In this document: positions 1-6,665 of the stretch, in pieces
How the letters are laid out: the number at the start of each line of letters is the position of its first letter
Numbering within the stretch: the stretch's first letter is position 1
DNA from: Solirubrobacterales bacterium
Lineage (GTDB): Bacteria > Actinomycetota > Thermoleophilia > Solirubrobacterales > Solirubrobacteraceae
Assembly: GCA_003132505.1 (NCBI GenBank)
Contig: PKXY01000045.1
Coordinates: 30,569-94,568, forward strand
Length of the DNA stretch: 64,000 nt
Reading direction: 5' to 3'
Program-made: the position numbers and the translations under genes
Notes under the pieces: model-generated
What the model saw: the letters and a program-made list of their open reading frames with translations, nothing else
The model's database searches: none
Told to the model about the DNA's origin: nothing

Positions 1-156
1 GTCGCCGGCCGCTTCGCGCTCAGTCCGAAGCGCTGGGCGCAACTCGACGCCCACCTCCTCTCGATCCCCGAGCCGCGCGTGCCTACCGTCATCTCGACCA
101 CAGCGCTCTCCAGCAAGCAGGACGCAAGCGCGCAGGGCGCCAAGAAGCGCGCCTGA
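1..156 (+). CDS. C-terminal end of an unidentified protein (partial)
   Basis: The window opens inside a reading frame that runs 51 codons (VAGRFALSPKRW... to ...GAKKRA) and stops at TGA. The tail is rich in Ala, Ser and Lys and looks like a disordered C-terminus. I do not recognise the family. It converges directly on the DUF47 gene, whose stop codon starts at the next base. A role in phosphate transport is possible from position only (DUF47 proteins often accompany PiT transporters), but the fragment shows no membrane segment that would support this. Confidence 0.6.
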   Translation, partial: VAGRFALSPKRWAQLDAHLLSIPEPRVPTVISTTALSSKQDASAQGAKKRA

Positions 157-789
157 TCAGCGGCGCCGGCGGTCCCGCAGCGCGATGCCTTCGAGCAGGT
201 GCGCGACGGTCTCGCAAGCGTCCACTGCAGCCTCGAGCGACTCGAAGATGTCGCGCCAGCGGATCACGACCATTGGATCCGTGCCGCCCACGAACAGCGA
301 TGCGACGGCATCACGGCGGATGCGATCGCCTTCGTTCTCGAGCCGATGGATCTCGACGAGGTGCGGCGCCAAGCCGCTGCCGGTGCGCATGCAACGGAGA
401 GCATGCGCGACCTGCTCGCTGGCGCCGACGAGCACGTCTGCGAGATCGACGGCCGCCTCCATCGTGGCCTCCACCGCGTACAGGCCAAGTGTGTCTGCCA
501 CCTGCTCGGCTTCGTCGACGATGTCGTCAAGCGCCGTCGCCAGGCGGTAGCCGTCGCCGGCGTCGAACGGCGCGCGCACGCGACGGGTGCTGTTCAGCCT
601 GTGAATCAGGTCGTGCGTGATCCGGTCGCCCTCCTGCTCGCAGAGCCGGAGATCCTGCGCAAGCGTCGCCCGCTCGGGGTAGTCAATCAGCAGGTCGCGC
701 AGCAGCAGCGACGTGCGCTGAACGTTGCGTCCGGACTCCTCGAGGAGCGCGAGCAGCGGCTCGTCGATCGACCTACGCAGCAGCGGCAT
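157..789 (-). CDS. DUF47 / PhoU-like phosphate transport accessory protein
   Basis: 210 residues, almost entirely helical, with two copies of the PhoU-type pattern: an early EQEGDRITHDLIHRL and a later LENEGDRIRRDAVASL. This E-x-E-G-D-x-I signature is typical of the DUF47 (TIGR00153) family, which is related to PhoU and usually modulates PiT-type low-affinity phosphate transporters; metal-cluster binding through the acidic helices is known for PhoU relatives. It is divergent from the winged-helix/phoU pair and shares with it the intergenic region carrying a PHO-box-like repeat. A TACGCT -10 element lies 8 bases before the ATG, so the transcript probably has almost no leader. Family assignment is strong; the transporter partner is not visible. 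Confidence 0.85.
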   Translation of the reverse strand: MPLLRRSIDEPLLALLEESGRNVQRTSLLLRDLLIDYPERATLAQDLRLCEQEGDRITHDLIHRLNSTRRVRAPFDAGDGYRLATALDDIVDEAEQVADTLGLYAVEATMEAAVDLADVLVGASEQVAHALRCMRTGSGLAPHLVEIHRLENEGDRIRRDAVASLFVGGTDPMVVIRWRDIFESLEAAVDACETVAHLLEGIALRDRRRR

Positions 790-797
790 GGAAGCCC

Positions 798-803
798 AGC
801 GTA
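798..803 (-). promoter_or_regulatory. -10 element (TACGCT) of the DUF47 gene
   Basis: On the minus strand TACGCT fits the actinobacterial TANNNT -10 and ends 8 bases before the ATG at 789, implying a leader of one or two bases at most. No good -35 hexamer is seen; the PHO-box repeats begin about 27 bases further upstream, where an activator could replace -35 contacts. Confidence 0.4.
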
Positions 804-829
804 GACAGCCGCGTGCGGCAGTGCCGTTG

Positions 830-873
830 TTTCACGACTTGTTCACCGTTACGTCACCGCATCTTAACCCGAT
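830..873 (+). promoter_or_regulatory. PHO box: four 11-bp direct repeats
   Basis: Four contiguous 11-base units are seen: TTTCACGactt, GTTCACCgtta, CGTCACCgcat and CTTAACCcgat. Spacing of exactly 11 and the GTTCACC core match the direct repeat unit described for the PhoP/PHO box of Streptomyces. It lies between the divergent DUF47 gene and the winged-helix/phoU genes and could serve both. The identity of the binding protein here (product of the regulator gene at 2182, or of the winged-helix gene at 904) is inference. Confidence 0.7.
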
Positions 874-903
874 CTTGCGCGCTGGGCGGGAGGCTGGGGG
901 CCG

Positions 904-1293
904 ATGGTCGCTCATGCGCACCAGCAGGAACCGCGAACGATCCGGATCGACGATGTCGAGATCAGGACCGCCGAGGGCCTCGTGCTCGCAGGCGGAGAGG
1001 CGCTCACGCTGTCGATGCGCGAGTTCCAGCTGCTCGTGGCGATGGTCGACCGTGCCGGCGGAATCGTGCGCCGGGACGAACTCTGCCATGCTGTGTGGGG
1101 ACGCGAGCTGCGCCCCGGCGACCGCTCGGTCGACGTTTACGTCAGCAAGTTGCGCGCGAAGCTGGAAGCCGCCGCACCGGGGCGCCGGTTCATCCACACC
1201 CACCCCGGATTCGGCTACCGCTTCCAGCCGCAGCTTTCACGAGAAATTGACACCGGCGCCTCGCCGAGGACCGAGACTGGCCACAAAGCGTGA
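904..1293 (+). CDS. Stand-alone PhoB/OmpR-type winged-helix DNA-binding protein (no receiver domain)
   Basis: 129 residues that cover only the trans_reg_C effector domain: REFQLLVAMVDRAGG, then the recognition-helix region GDRSVDVYVSKLRAKLE, and the C-terminal hairpin FIHTHPGFGYRF. A receiver domain is absent; the 28 residues before the domain contain no phosphoacceptor site. The ATG at 904 is preceded by GGGGG. It sits between a PHO box and phoU, so it is likely a phosphate-linked regulator working without direct phosphorylation, for example competing with or assisting the full-length regulator encoded at 2182, whose DNA-binding domain is similar (RSVDVFVRKLRQKLE). The role is inference; the fold call is firm. 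Confidence 0.85.
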   Translation: MVAHAHQQEPRTIRIDDVEIRTAEGLVLAGGEALTLSMREFQLLVAMVDRAGGIVRRDELCHAVWGRELRPGDRSVDVYVSKLRAKLEAAAPGRRFIHTHPGFGYRFQPQLSREIDTGASPRTETGHKA

Positions 1294-1365
1294 GGCGGCC
1301 GGACGCGGACGGCGCGGGAACGGCGTAGCCTCCCCTCGGTCCCACACGCAAGCGAAGCGAGCCAA

Positions 1366-2076
1366 ATGTCAGCGACGTCGCCCACACATCCCGCCCGACC
1401 GCACTTCCACGACGAGCTGCGCGAGCTCGAGACGCACACGCTGGAGGGCCTCGACCTCGTTCTCGAGCAGCTCGATCGCTCGCTCGAAGCCGTCGCGCAC
1501 CAGGATGTCGAGCTGGCGTCCATGGTGATCGCTGATGACGACCGCGTCGACGGTCGCTATCTGGAGATCCACCAGGGCGTCCTGTCGCTGCTGGCGCGCC
1601 AGAGTCCGGTGGCCGGCGATCTGCGCATCGTTGCGGCGCTCCTGCACGTCATCCGCAACGTCGAGCGGATGGGTGACCAGTGCGTCAACATCTGCAAGCT
1701 ACTGCCGTTGGCGGGTAACGAGCCGCCAACGCGCCCGGAGATTCTGGCCAAGCTCGCCCGCATGGGCGAGGTCGTGCGCTCCGAGGTCTCGCAGTCAAAG
1801 CGGGCGTTCGCCGATCGCGACGTCGAGTTGGCGGAGGACCTGGTGCGGCAGGACAGTGAGGTCAACCAGATCCAGCGCGACATCTTCCAGCTCGCGGTCG
1901 CGGTCGGAGACGACATTGACACCCGGGAATGGGCAATGTGCATGACGATGGTCGCGCGGGCGCTGGAGCGCGTCGGCGACAACGCGGTCGACATCGGCGA
2001 GCAAACGGCGTTCGTGGTCACGGGGCTCTTCCGCGAGTTCTCCGACTCCTCCCACGTCCCCGCCGCCAAGTCCTGA
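1366..2076 (+). CDS. phoU: Phosphate signalling protein PhoU
   Basis: 236 residues, the usual size for PhoU, with two repeats of three helices. The first carries RNVERMGDQCVNICKL and the second ALERVGDNAVDIGEQ, the E-R-x-G-D-x-x-x-x-I motifs that bind metal in this family. PhoU connects the PstSCAB transporter to the sensor kinase and represses the Pho regulon when phosphate is sufficient. It follows the winged-helix gene by 72 bases, with TAGCCT at 1326 as a possible own -10 element. Its usual partners pstSCAB lie 5.5 kb downstream rather than adjacent. Confidence 0.93.
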   Translation: MSATSPTHPARPHFHDELRELETHTLEGLDLVLEQLDRSLEAVAHQDVELASMVIADDDRVDGRYLEIHQGVLSLLARQSPVAGDLRIVAALLHVIRNVERMGDQCVNICKLLPLAGNEPPTRPEILAKLARMGEVVRSEVSQSKRAFADRDVELAEDLVRQDSEVNQIQRDIFQLAVAVGDDIDTREWAMCMTMVARALERVGDNAVDIGEQTAFVVTGLFREFSDSSHVPAAKS

Positions 2077-2105
2077 GAGCGGGAATCCCGCACCTAGCGA
2101 CCTCG

Positions 2106-2127
2106 CTCCTGTGAACAACCTGTGACC
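2106..2127 (-). promoter_or_regulatory. PHO-box-like pair of 11-bp repeats, inverted orientation
   Basis: Read on the minus strand there are two adjacent 11-base units, GGTCACAGGTT and GTTCACAGGAG, each with the TCAC core in the same register as the PHO box at 830. They lie about 40 bases upstream of the -10 element of the response-regulator gene, a position suited to autoregulation. Only two units, with CACA in place of CACC, so weaker than the first site. Confidence 0.45.
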
Positions 2128-2166
2128 GGAGCTTACCGGCGCTCCCACGCCGCGCCGGTGCGCCAC

Positions 2167-2172
2167 TACAAT
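2167..2172 (+). promoter_or_regulatory. -10 element (TACAAT) of the response-regulator gene
   Basis: TACAAT is a near-consensus -10 box. It ends 9 bases before the ATG at 2182, so transcription should start within three bases of the start codon. No Shine-Dalgarno sequence precedes that ATG, which agrees with leaderless translation. Confidence 0.5.
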
Positions 2173-2181
2173 CGAGCGTAG

Positions 2182-3021
2182 ATGACGGAAGACGCCTCCG
2201 CTGATCGGGCGCTTCAGGGCGAGGGACTCCCCGTGGATCCGGCTGCGACGCTGCGGATCGCCATCCTCGACCGCGACTCCGGCTTTCTGCAGGTGCTCGA
2301 CAAGCGCCTCGAGCGCATCGGCTGGGAACGCCGCGTGCTGGCCTCCTCAGTCTCGCCACAGACGATCGTGCCGATGCGGCTGAGCGCGGTGATCGTTGAT
2401 CTCGCCGTGCTCGGACCGGCGTGCTGGGAGTGGCTCGAGCGTCTCTGCGGCGAGCTGCCCGAGCTCCCGGTCGTCGTCTGCACCGGCTCCTCGACGGTGG
2501 CTCAGCGCGTCCGCGGCCTGCGGCTCGGCGCCGACGACTGGTTGACGAAGCCGTGTCATCCGGAGGAGCTGATTGCCCGCGTCGAGGCTGTCGTGCGCCG
2601 CCGGCGCCGGCTCGAGTCGCCCCAGGACAGCATGCCGATCCTCGCCGGTGAGGTCGAGATCCACCGCGACCAGTACCAGGCATTCGTGAACAGCGTCAGC
2701 ATCGATCTGACGCGGCGGGAGTTCGAGTTGATCGAGCTGCTCGCCGGTTCGGGCGGCCGCGTGCTCGAGCGTGAGTTCATCTACCAGCGCCTCTGGGGTT
2801 ATTCCATGGTCCGGGGCGATCGCTCGGTCGATGTGTTCGTACGCAAGCTGCGCCAGAAGCTCGAGCGCGTCTCCCCCAGCTGGCGCTACATCCACACGCA
2901 CTTCGGCATCGGCTACCGCTTTGCCGCCGAGCCGGTCGATGGCCTTTCAACGGTCGCTGAGCTGGCGGCGCTCGCCGTCCTCTCAACCCCCGGCGAGGAG
3001 CTCGATCTCGCGCGGACGTAG
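2182..3021 (+). CDS. OmpR/PhoB-family response regulator
   Basis: 279 residues. After a 24-residue lead comes a receiver domain: acidic pair in ILDRDSGF (about residues 28-35), probable phosphoacceptor Asp in VIVDLAVL (about 73), switch Thr in VVCTGSS and Lys in DDWLTKPCHPEEL. A PhoB-type winged helix follows (REFELIELLAGSGG ... RSVDVFVRKLRQKLE ... THFGIGYRF), then a 30-residue tail. With phoU just upstream and a PHO-box-like repeat in its promoter it is the best candidate for the phosphate regulator (PhoB/PhoP role), but no histidine kinase is in the window. Its 3' end overlaps the convergent sixA-like gene by 39 bases. Confidence 0.88.
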   Translation: MTEDASADRALQGEGLPVDPAATLRIAILDRDSGFLQVLDKRLERIGWERRVLASSVSPQTIVPMRLSAVIVDLAVLGPACWEWLERLCGELPELPVVVCTGSSTVAQRVRGLRLGADDWLTKPCHPEELIARVEAVVRRRRRLESPQDSMPILAGEVEIHRDQYQAFVNSVSIDLTRREFELIELLAGSGGRVLEREFIYQRLWGYSMVRGDRSVDVFVRKLRQKLERVSPSWRYIHTHFGIGYRFAAEPVDGLSTVAELAALAVLSTPGEELDLART

Positions 3022-3456
3022 GAGAAGCACGAGTTCTCCGCGCACCCCGGCGAGCCGGATCGCAGCGAGGCCGCCCTTCTTCATTGCGACGTACCCGCCG
3101 GTGAGCGTCGCGACAAGCCCGGACATGTCTGGCTCGTGCCCGACGAGCATGAGCGAGCCGTCCTCGCTGGTCGCAGCGATCAGCTCGGCAGCGGCATCGG
3201 CTCCGAAGTCGCCGCCGAGCGGCTCGTGCAGGATCGGCTCGATCCGCAGCTCGACGCAGGCGATCCGTGCCGTGTCGCGGGCGCGCACACGTGGGCTCGC
3301 GAACACGAGCTCGAAGGTGACCCCGAGCCGGGACAGAGCGCGACCCGCGGCGCGGGACTGATGCTCGCCGCGCTCGGTCAGGCGGCGCTCGAAATCGGGA
3401 CCGCGGCCGTGTCCCTCGGCGTCGCCATGGCGGAGTAGCCAAAGTGTTTTCGCCAT
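2983..3456 (-). CDS. sixA: SixA-type phosphohistidine phosphatase
   Basis: 157 residues of the histidine phosphatase superfamily. The catalytic LLRHGDAE motif is at the N-terminus (TLWLLRHGDAEG), the second conserved Arg in FASPRVRARDTA, and the second catalytic His in LMLVGHEPDMSGL. Length and the short insertions fit SixA, which removes phosphate from the His of phosphotransfer domains, rather than phosphoglycerate mutases. Starts GTG 3459 and ATG 3456 are both possible; I choose 3456 because TAGCCT ends exactly six bases before it, as for a leaderless mRNA. Divergent from the ppx remnant and next to CHAD and ppk1, a neighbourhood usual for polyphosphate metabolism in this group. Confidence 0.82.
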   Translation of the reverse strand: MAKTLWLLRHGDAEGHGRGPDFERRLTERGEHQSRAAGRALSRLGVTFELVFASPRVRARDTARIACVELRIEPILHEPLGGDFGADAAAELIAATSEDGSLMLVGHEPDMSGLVATLTGGYVAMKKGGLAAIRLAGVRGELVLLLRPREIELLAGG

Positions 3457-3462
3457 CACCTG

Positions 3463-3474
3463 AGGCTATAGCCT
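3463..3474. promoter_or_regulatory. Palindromic bidirectional -10 element AGGCTATAGCCT
   Basis: The perfect 12-base palindrome contains TAGCCT on each strand (TANNNT type). On the plus strand six bases separate it from GTG 3481 (ppx remnant); on the minus strand six bases separate it from ATG 3456 (sixA). Both would give transcripts starting at the first base of the start codon. The two -10 boxes overlap by two bases, so the polymerase can occupy only one direction at a time. Confidence 0.55.
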
Positions 3475-3480
3475 GAGTGG

Positions 3481-3537
3481 GTGATCTGTGCGCGCATCGA
3501 CATCGGCTCGAACACGACCCGCCTGCTGGGGGCGTAG
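3481..3537 (+). pseudogene. ppx: Remnant of exopolyphosphatase (ppx/gppA) N-terminus, 18 codons
   Basis: GTG-initiated frame reading MICARIDIGSNTTRLLGA then TAG. The D-I-G-S-N-T-x-R-L-L string is the phosphate-1 motif of the Ppx/GppA (ASKHA) family, always at the extreme N-terminus. The remaining roughly 280-480 residues of a normal Ppx are missing and the next gene begins four bases later. Promoter and start codon are intact, so an 18-residue peptide is still likely made, followed by the CHAD gene. An internal deletion of ppx that kept its start is the simplest explanation; this cannot be a single-base sequencing error. Confidence 0.75.
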
Positions 3538-3540
3538 CGA

Positions 3541-4466
3541 ATGGCTGACATCGAGCTGCGCGCGGACCAGTCCTACAGCGAGGCGGGGCAGGCGGTCATT
3601 GGGGCGCGCGCCCGCGAGATGTTTGCCCGCGCCGAAGGCGTGCTTGACACGGATGACCCTGAGCGCGTGCACAAGATGCGAGTCGCGACGCGGCGCCTGC
3701 GCGCCGCCCTCGAGGTCTTCGGCGCCGGCCTCCCGCGCAAGCCGACGCGCGCCGCGCTCGCCGATGTGAAAAAACTCGCCGGTGCGCTCGGCGAGCGCCG
3801 CGACTGCGACGTGCTGATCGAGCTGTTGGACTCGCTGCGCCGCGAAGCTCGCAGCGCCGAACGAGCCGCCATCGACCAAGTCGTCAGCGAGCTGCGCGAC
3901 GAGCAACTCGAGGCCAACGCGCACTTGGCGAAGGCGCTCGCCCATGCCGAGGAGGTCGGCCTCGTGCGTTGCCTGCGAAAGCTTTCGCCGTGAAGGCGCG
4001 AGAGATCGGCGCACTCGACCCGAAGATGGGTCTCGCCCGGGCGGCGCGGCGTATCGTCGCGGTTCGCACCGACGAGGTGTACTCGCTCGCGCCGGGCGCG
4101 CTCGCCGGCCAGGACGCGACGGCGCTCCACGACCTGCGAATCGCCGCAAAACGGCTGCGATACGTACTCGAGCTGGTCGGCTTCTTCTTGGGAGACGTGG
4201 CTGGCGAGGCCGAGACGCGCATGCGCGACCTGCAGACGCTGATCGGCGACGTCCACGACTGCGACGTCCTACTCGCACGTCTCGGGCAGCGCGAGCAGTC
4301 GCAGAGCAAGGGTATGCGCCGGCTCGCAGGTCGGCTGAGGACGCGCCGCCGCAGGCTGTTCGGCGAGTTCGTGGTCCTGTGGTCGACGATCGAGACTAGT
4401 CGGCTACACGAGCGAATCGTTGCCGCAACGAACTATTCACCGAATGGCACCCCCTTCGGCGCATAA
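3541..4466 (+). pseudogene. CHAD-domain protein, interrupted by a frameshift
   Basis: Two overlapping frames (3541-3993 and 3969-4466) together give one CHAD domain of about 300 residues, the normal length. The first half carries VHKMRVATRRLRAAL and GERRDCDVL; the second carries LHDLRIAAKRLRYVLEL and GDVHDCDVLL. These conserved His and basic residues of the two four-helix repeats bind polyphosphate. Continuity is lost between LRKLSP-stop and KAFAVKAREIG, and a one-base shift restores it. The junction sits on a perfect 14-base palindrome GCGAAAGCTTTCGC. A coupled TTG restart at 3969 could yield two half-proteins. Start ATG 3541 has GGGGG eight bases upstream. Either a real mutation or a sequence error. 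Confidence 0.75.
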
Positions 4467-4469
4467 TGG

Positions 4470-6620
4470 ATGCTCGGCATGAGCAGCACAGACGCGATCG
4501 CACGCACGGATGGTGGCGATGGACTCGGCGAGCGAGCGCGCTTCGCTGATCCCGCGCTCTACATCAACCGCGAGCTGTCCTGGCTCGAATTCAACCTGCG
4601 CGTCTGCCAGCTTGCCGAGGACGCGTCACTACCACTCCTCGAGCGCGTCAAGTTCGCCGCGATCTACACGTCGAACCTCGATGAGTTCTTCATGGTCCGC
4701 GTCGCCGGCCTGCACGACCAGATCGACGCCGGCGTCGAGCGCACGAGCCTCGATGGCCTGACGCCGGCCCAGACGCTCGAGCTCGTTCACAAGCGCACGC
4801 TCGGGCACAGCATCCGCTTGCAGCGCTGCGTCAACGAGCGGCTGCTGCCAGCGCTCTCAGAGCACGGCATCGTCGTCAAGAAGGTGAGCGAGGTCAGTGA
4901 GACCGAGCGAGACGCGCTCAAGGCGCATTTCCGGCGCGTCATCTTCCCCGCCCTCACCCCGCTCGCGGTCGGCCCTGGCCAGCCTTTCCCCTACATCTCC
5001 AACCTCTCGCTGAGTCTTGGCGTGATCGTCAGCGACCCCGACTCCGGCCACACGGTATTCGCCAGGGTAAAGGTCCCGACCGAGATACTGCCGCGCTTCG
5101 TGTCGATCGGCTCCGGGGACACCTTCGTGCTGCTCGAAGACGTGATCGCCCACAACCTCGACGCGCTGTTCCCCGGCATGGTCATCGACGAGTACGACTG
5201 CTTCCGCGTCACGCGTGACGCGGATCTGTCGATCTCCGACGAGGCCGACGACCTGTTGCAGGCGGTCGAGAACGAGCTGCGCCGGCGTCGTTTCGGCGAG
5301 GTTGTGCGTGTCGAGGTTGGGGCTCGGATGTCGCCGCGAGTGCTCGAAGAGATCACCGCCGCGCTGCATCTCGAGCCGCGTGACGTCTACCAGGTCGACG
5401 GCCTGCTCGACCTCACCGGGCTGCTCCAGCTGACGAAACTCGCGGGTTACAGCGAGCTTCGCGTCACGCCCTGGGCCCCACTGACGCCGCCGCGGTTCCG
5501 CAGCGACGACGAGGGGCGCGCCGACGTGATGGCCGCGATGCGCTCCGGCGACGTGCTGGTGCATCACCCCTACGACTCGTTCTCCGCGTCGGTCGAGCGC
5601 TTCGTCGAGCAGGCGGTAGCCGATCCGCAGGTGCTCGCGATCAAGCAGACCGTGTATCGCACGAGCGATGACTCGCCGCTGGTGCCGGCGCTGATCCGCG
5701 CCGTCGAGCGCGGCAAGCAGGCGGTCTGCCTGGTCGAGCTGCAGGCGCGCTTCGACGAGCAGACGAACATCCAATGGGCGAACGCTCTCGAGGAAGCCGG
5801 CGTTCACGTCGTCTACGGTCACCCGGCGCTGAAGACGCACGCCAAGTGCGTGCTGGTTGTGCGTCGCGAGGGCAGCGGTGTGCGCAACTACGTGCATATC
5901 GGCACCGGCAACTATCACTCGACGACGGCACGCCTCTACACGGACTTCGGCCTGTTCACAACCGACGACGCAATCGGCTCCGACGTGGCGGAACTGTTCA
6001 ACTTCCTCACAGGGTTCGCGCGCCAGCGCAGCTACCGCAAGGTTCTCGTCGCCCCAAGCCACCTGCGGGATGCGATCCTCGACGAGATCGAGCAGACGGT
6101 CGCGGCTCACTCGGCGGACTCTCCAGCGCGGATCCTGATCAAGATCAACGCGCTCGTCGACAAGGGGTGCATCGAAGCGCTCTATGCCGCGTCGCAAGCC
6201 GGGGTACGGGTCGACCTCAACGTCCGCGGCATCTGCTGCCTTCGGCCCGGTCTACCAGGCATCTCCGAGACGATCCGCGTGGTCTCCGTCGTCGGACGCT
6301 TCCTCGAGCATTCGCGCGTCTATGCCTTCGAGCGCGGCGGCGAGCAGATCGTCTACATCTCCTCCGCCGACCTGATGCCACGCAACCTCGAGCACCGTGT
6401 CGAGCTTGCTGTGCCGATCGAGGACCCGCAACTGCGCGCCGAGGTTCTCGGAACCGTCGAGATGTGCCTCCGCGATAACCAGAACGCCTGGCAGCTCGAC
6501 GCCAACGCGCGCTGGACGAGACTGGGCGTGGGCGATGGGGAGCAGCCGTTCAGCGCGCAGGAGGAGCTGATGCGCCTACACCTGCTGCGCGCGGGCGAAA
6601 CGCCGTCAAGCAGCGGCTGA
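4470..6620 (+). CDS. ppk1: Polyphosphate kinase 1
   Basis: 716 residues, standard PPK1 length, making polyphosphate reversibly from ATP. N-terminal domain opens with INRELSWLEFNLRV and TSNLDEFFMVRVAGL. The two phospholipase-D-like C-terminal domains show the phospho-accepting His in LKTHAKCVLV, the ring GTGNYHSTTARLYTDFGLFTT and the second His in FLEHSRVYAF; the end has SSADLMPRNLEHRVELAVPI. Starts at 4470 and 4479 are both ATG; neither has a good ribosome site. It lies four bases after the broken CHAD gene, so likely co-transcribed from the ppx promoter. With ppx reduced to a stub here, polyphosphate breakdown must rely on another locus. Confidence 0.97.
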   Translation: MLGMSSTDAIARTDGGDGLGERARFADPALYINRELSWLEFNLRVCQLAEDASLPLLERVKFAAIYTSNLDEFFMVRVAGLHDQIDAGVERTSLDGLTPAQTLELVHKRTLGHSIRLQRCVNERLLPALSEHGIVVKKVSEVSETERDALKAHFRRVIFPALTPLAVGPGQPFPYISNLSLSLGVIVSDPDSGHTVFARVKVPTEILPRFVSIGSGDTFVLLEDVIAHNLDALFPGMVIDEYDCFRVTRDADLSISDEADDLLQAVENELRRRRFGEVVRVEVGARMSPRVLEEITAALHLEPRDVYQVDGLLDLTGLLQLTKLAGYSELRVTPWAPLTPPRFRSDDEGRADVMAAMRSGDVLVHHPYDSFSASVERFVEQAVADPQVLAIKQTVYRTSDDSPLVPALIRAVERGKQAVCLVELQARFDEQTNIQWANALEEAGVHVVYGHPALKTHAKCVLVVRREGSGVRNYVHIGTGNYHSTTARLYTDFGLFTTDDAIGSDVAELFNFLTGFARQRSYRKVLVAPSHLRDAILDEIEQTVAAHSADSPARILIKINALVDKGCIEALYAASQAGVRVDLNVRGICCLRPGLPGISETIRVVSVVGRFLEHSRVYAFERGGEQIVYISSADLMPRNLEHRVELAVPIEDPQLRAEVLGTVEMCLRDNQNAWQLDANARWTRLGVGDGEQPFSAQEELMRLHLLRAGETPSSSG

Positions 6621-6651
6621 GCGCCCCGCAGCGCGTAGCCGCGAGGCGCTC
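6619..6651. terminator. Possible hairpin between convergent ppk1 and secreted-protein genes
   Basis: GAGCGCC and GGCGCTC form seven-base arms around a 19-base GC-rich loop, beginning at the ppk1 stop codon. There is no T run on either side, so this is only a candidate. Confidence 0.25.
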
Positions 6652-6665
6652 TCGGGCCGTCCGCC

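Noticed and set aside
199-804. 201-residue plus-strand ORF opposite the DUF47 gene
   Set aside because: Antisense shadow in GC-rich DNA; the minus strand carries two PhoU-type motifs and a promoter, the plus frame has no domain.
4857-6197. 446-residue minus-strand ORF inside ppk1
   Set aside because: Shadow of the well-conserved ppk1 frame; Arg/Asp/His-rich composition without any motif.
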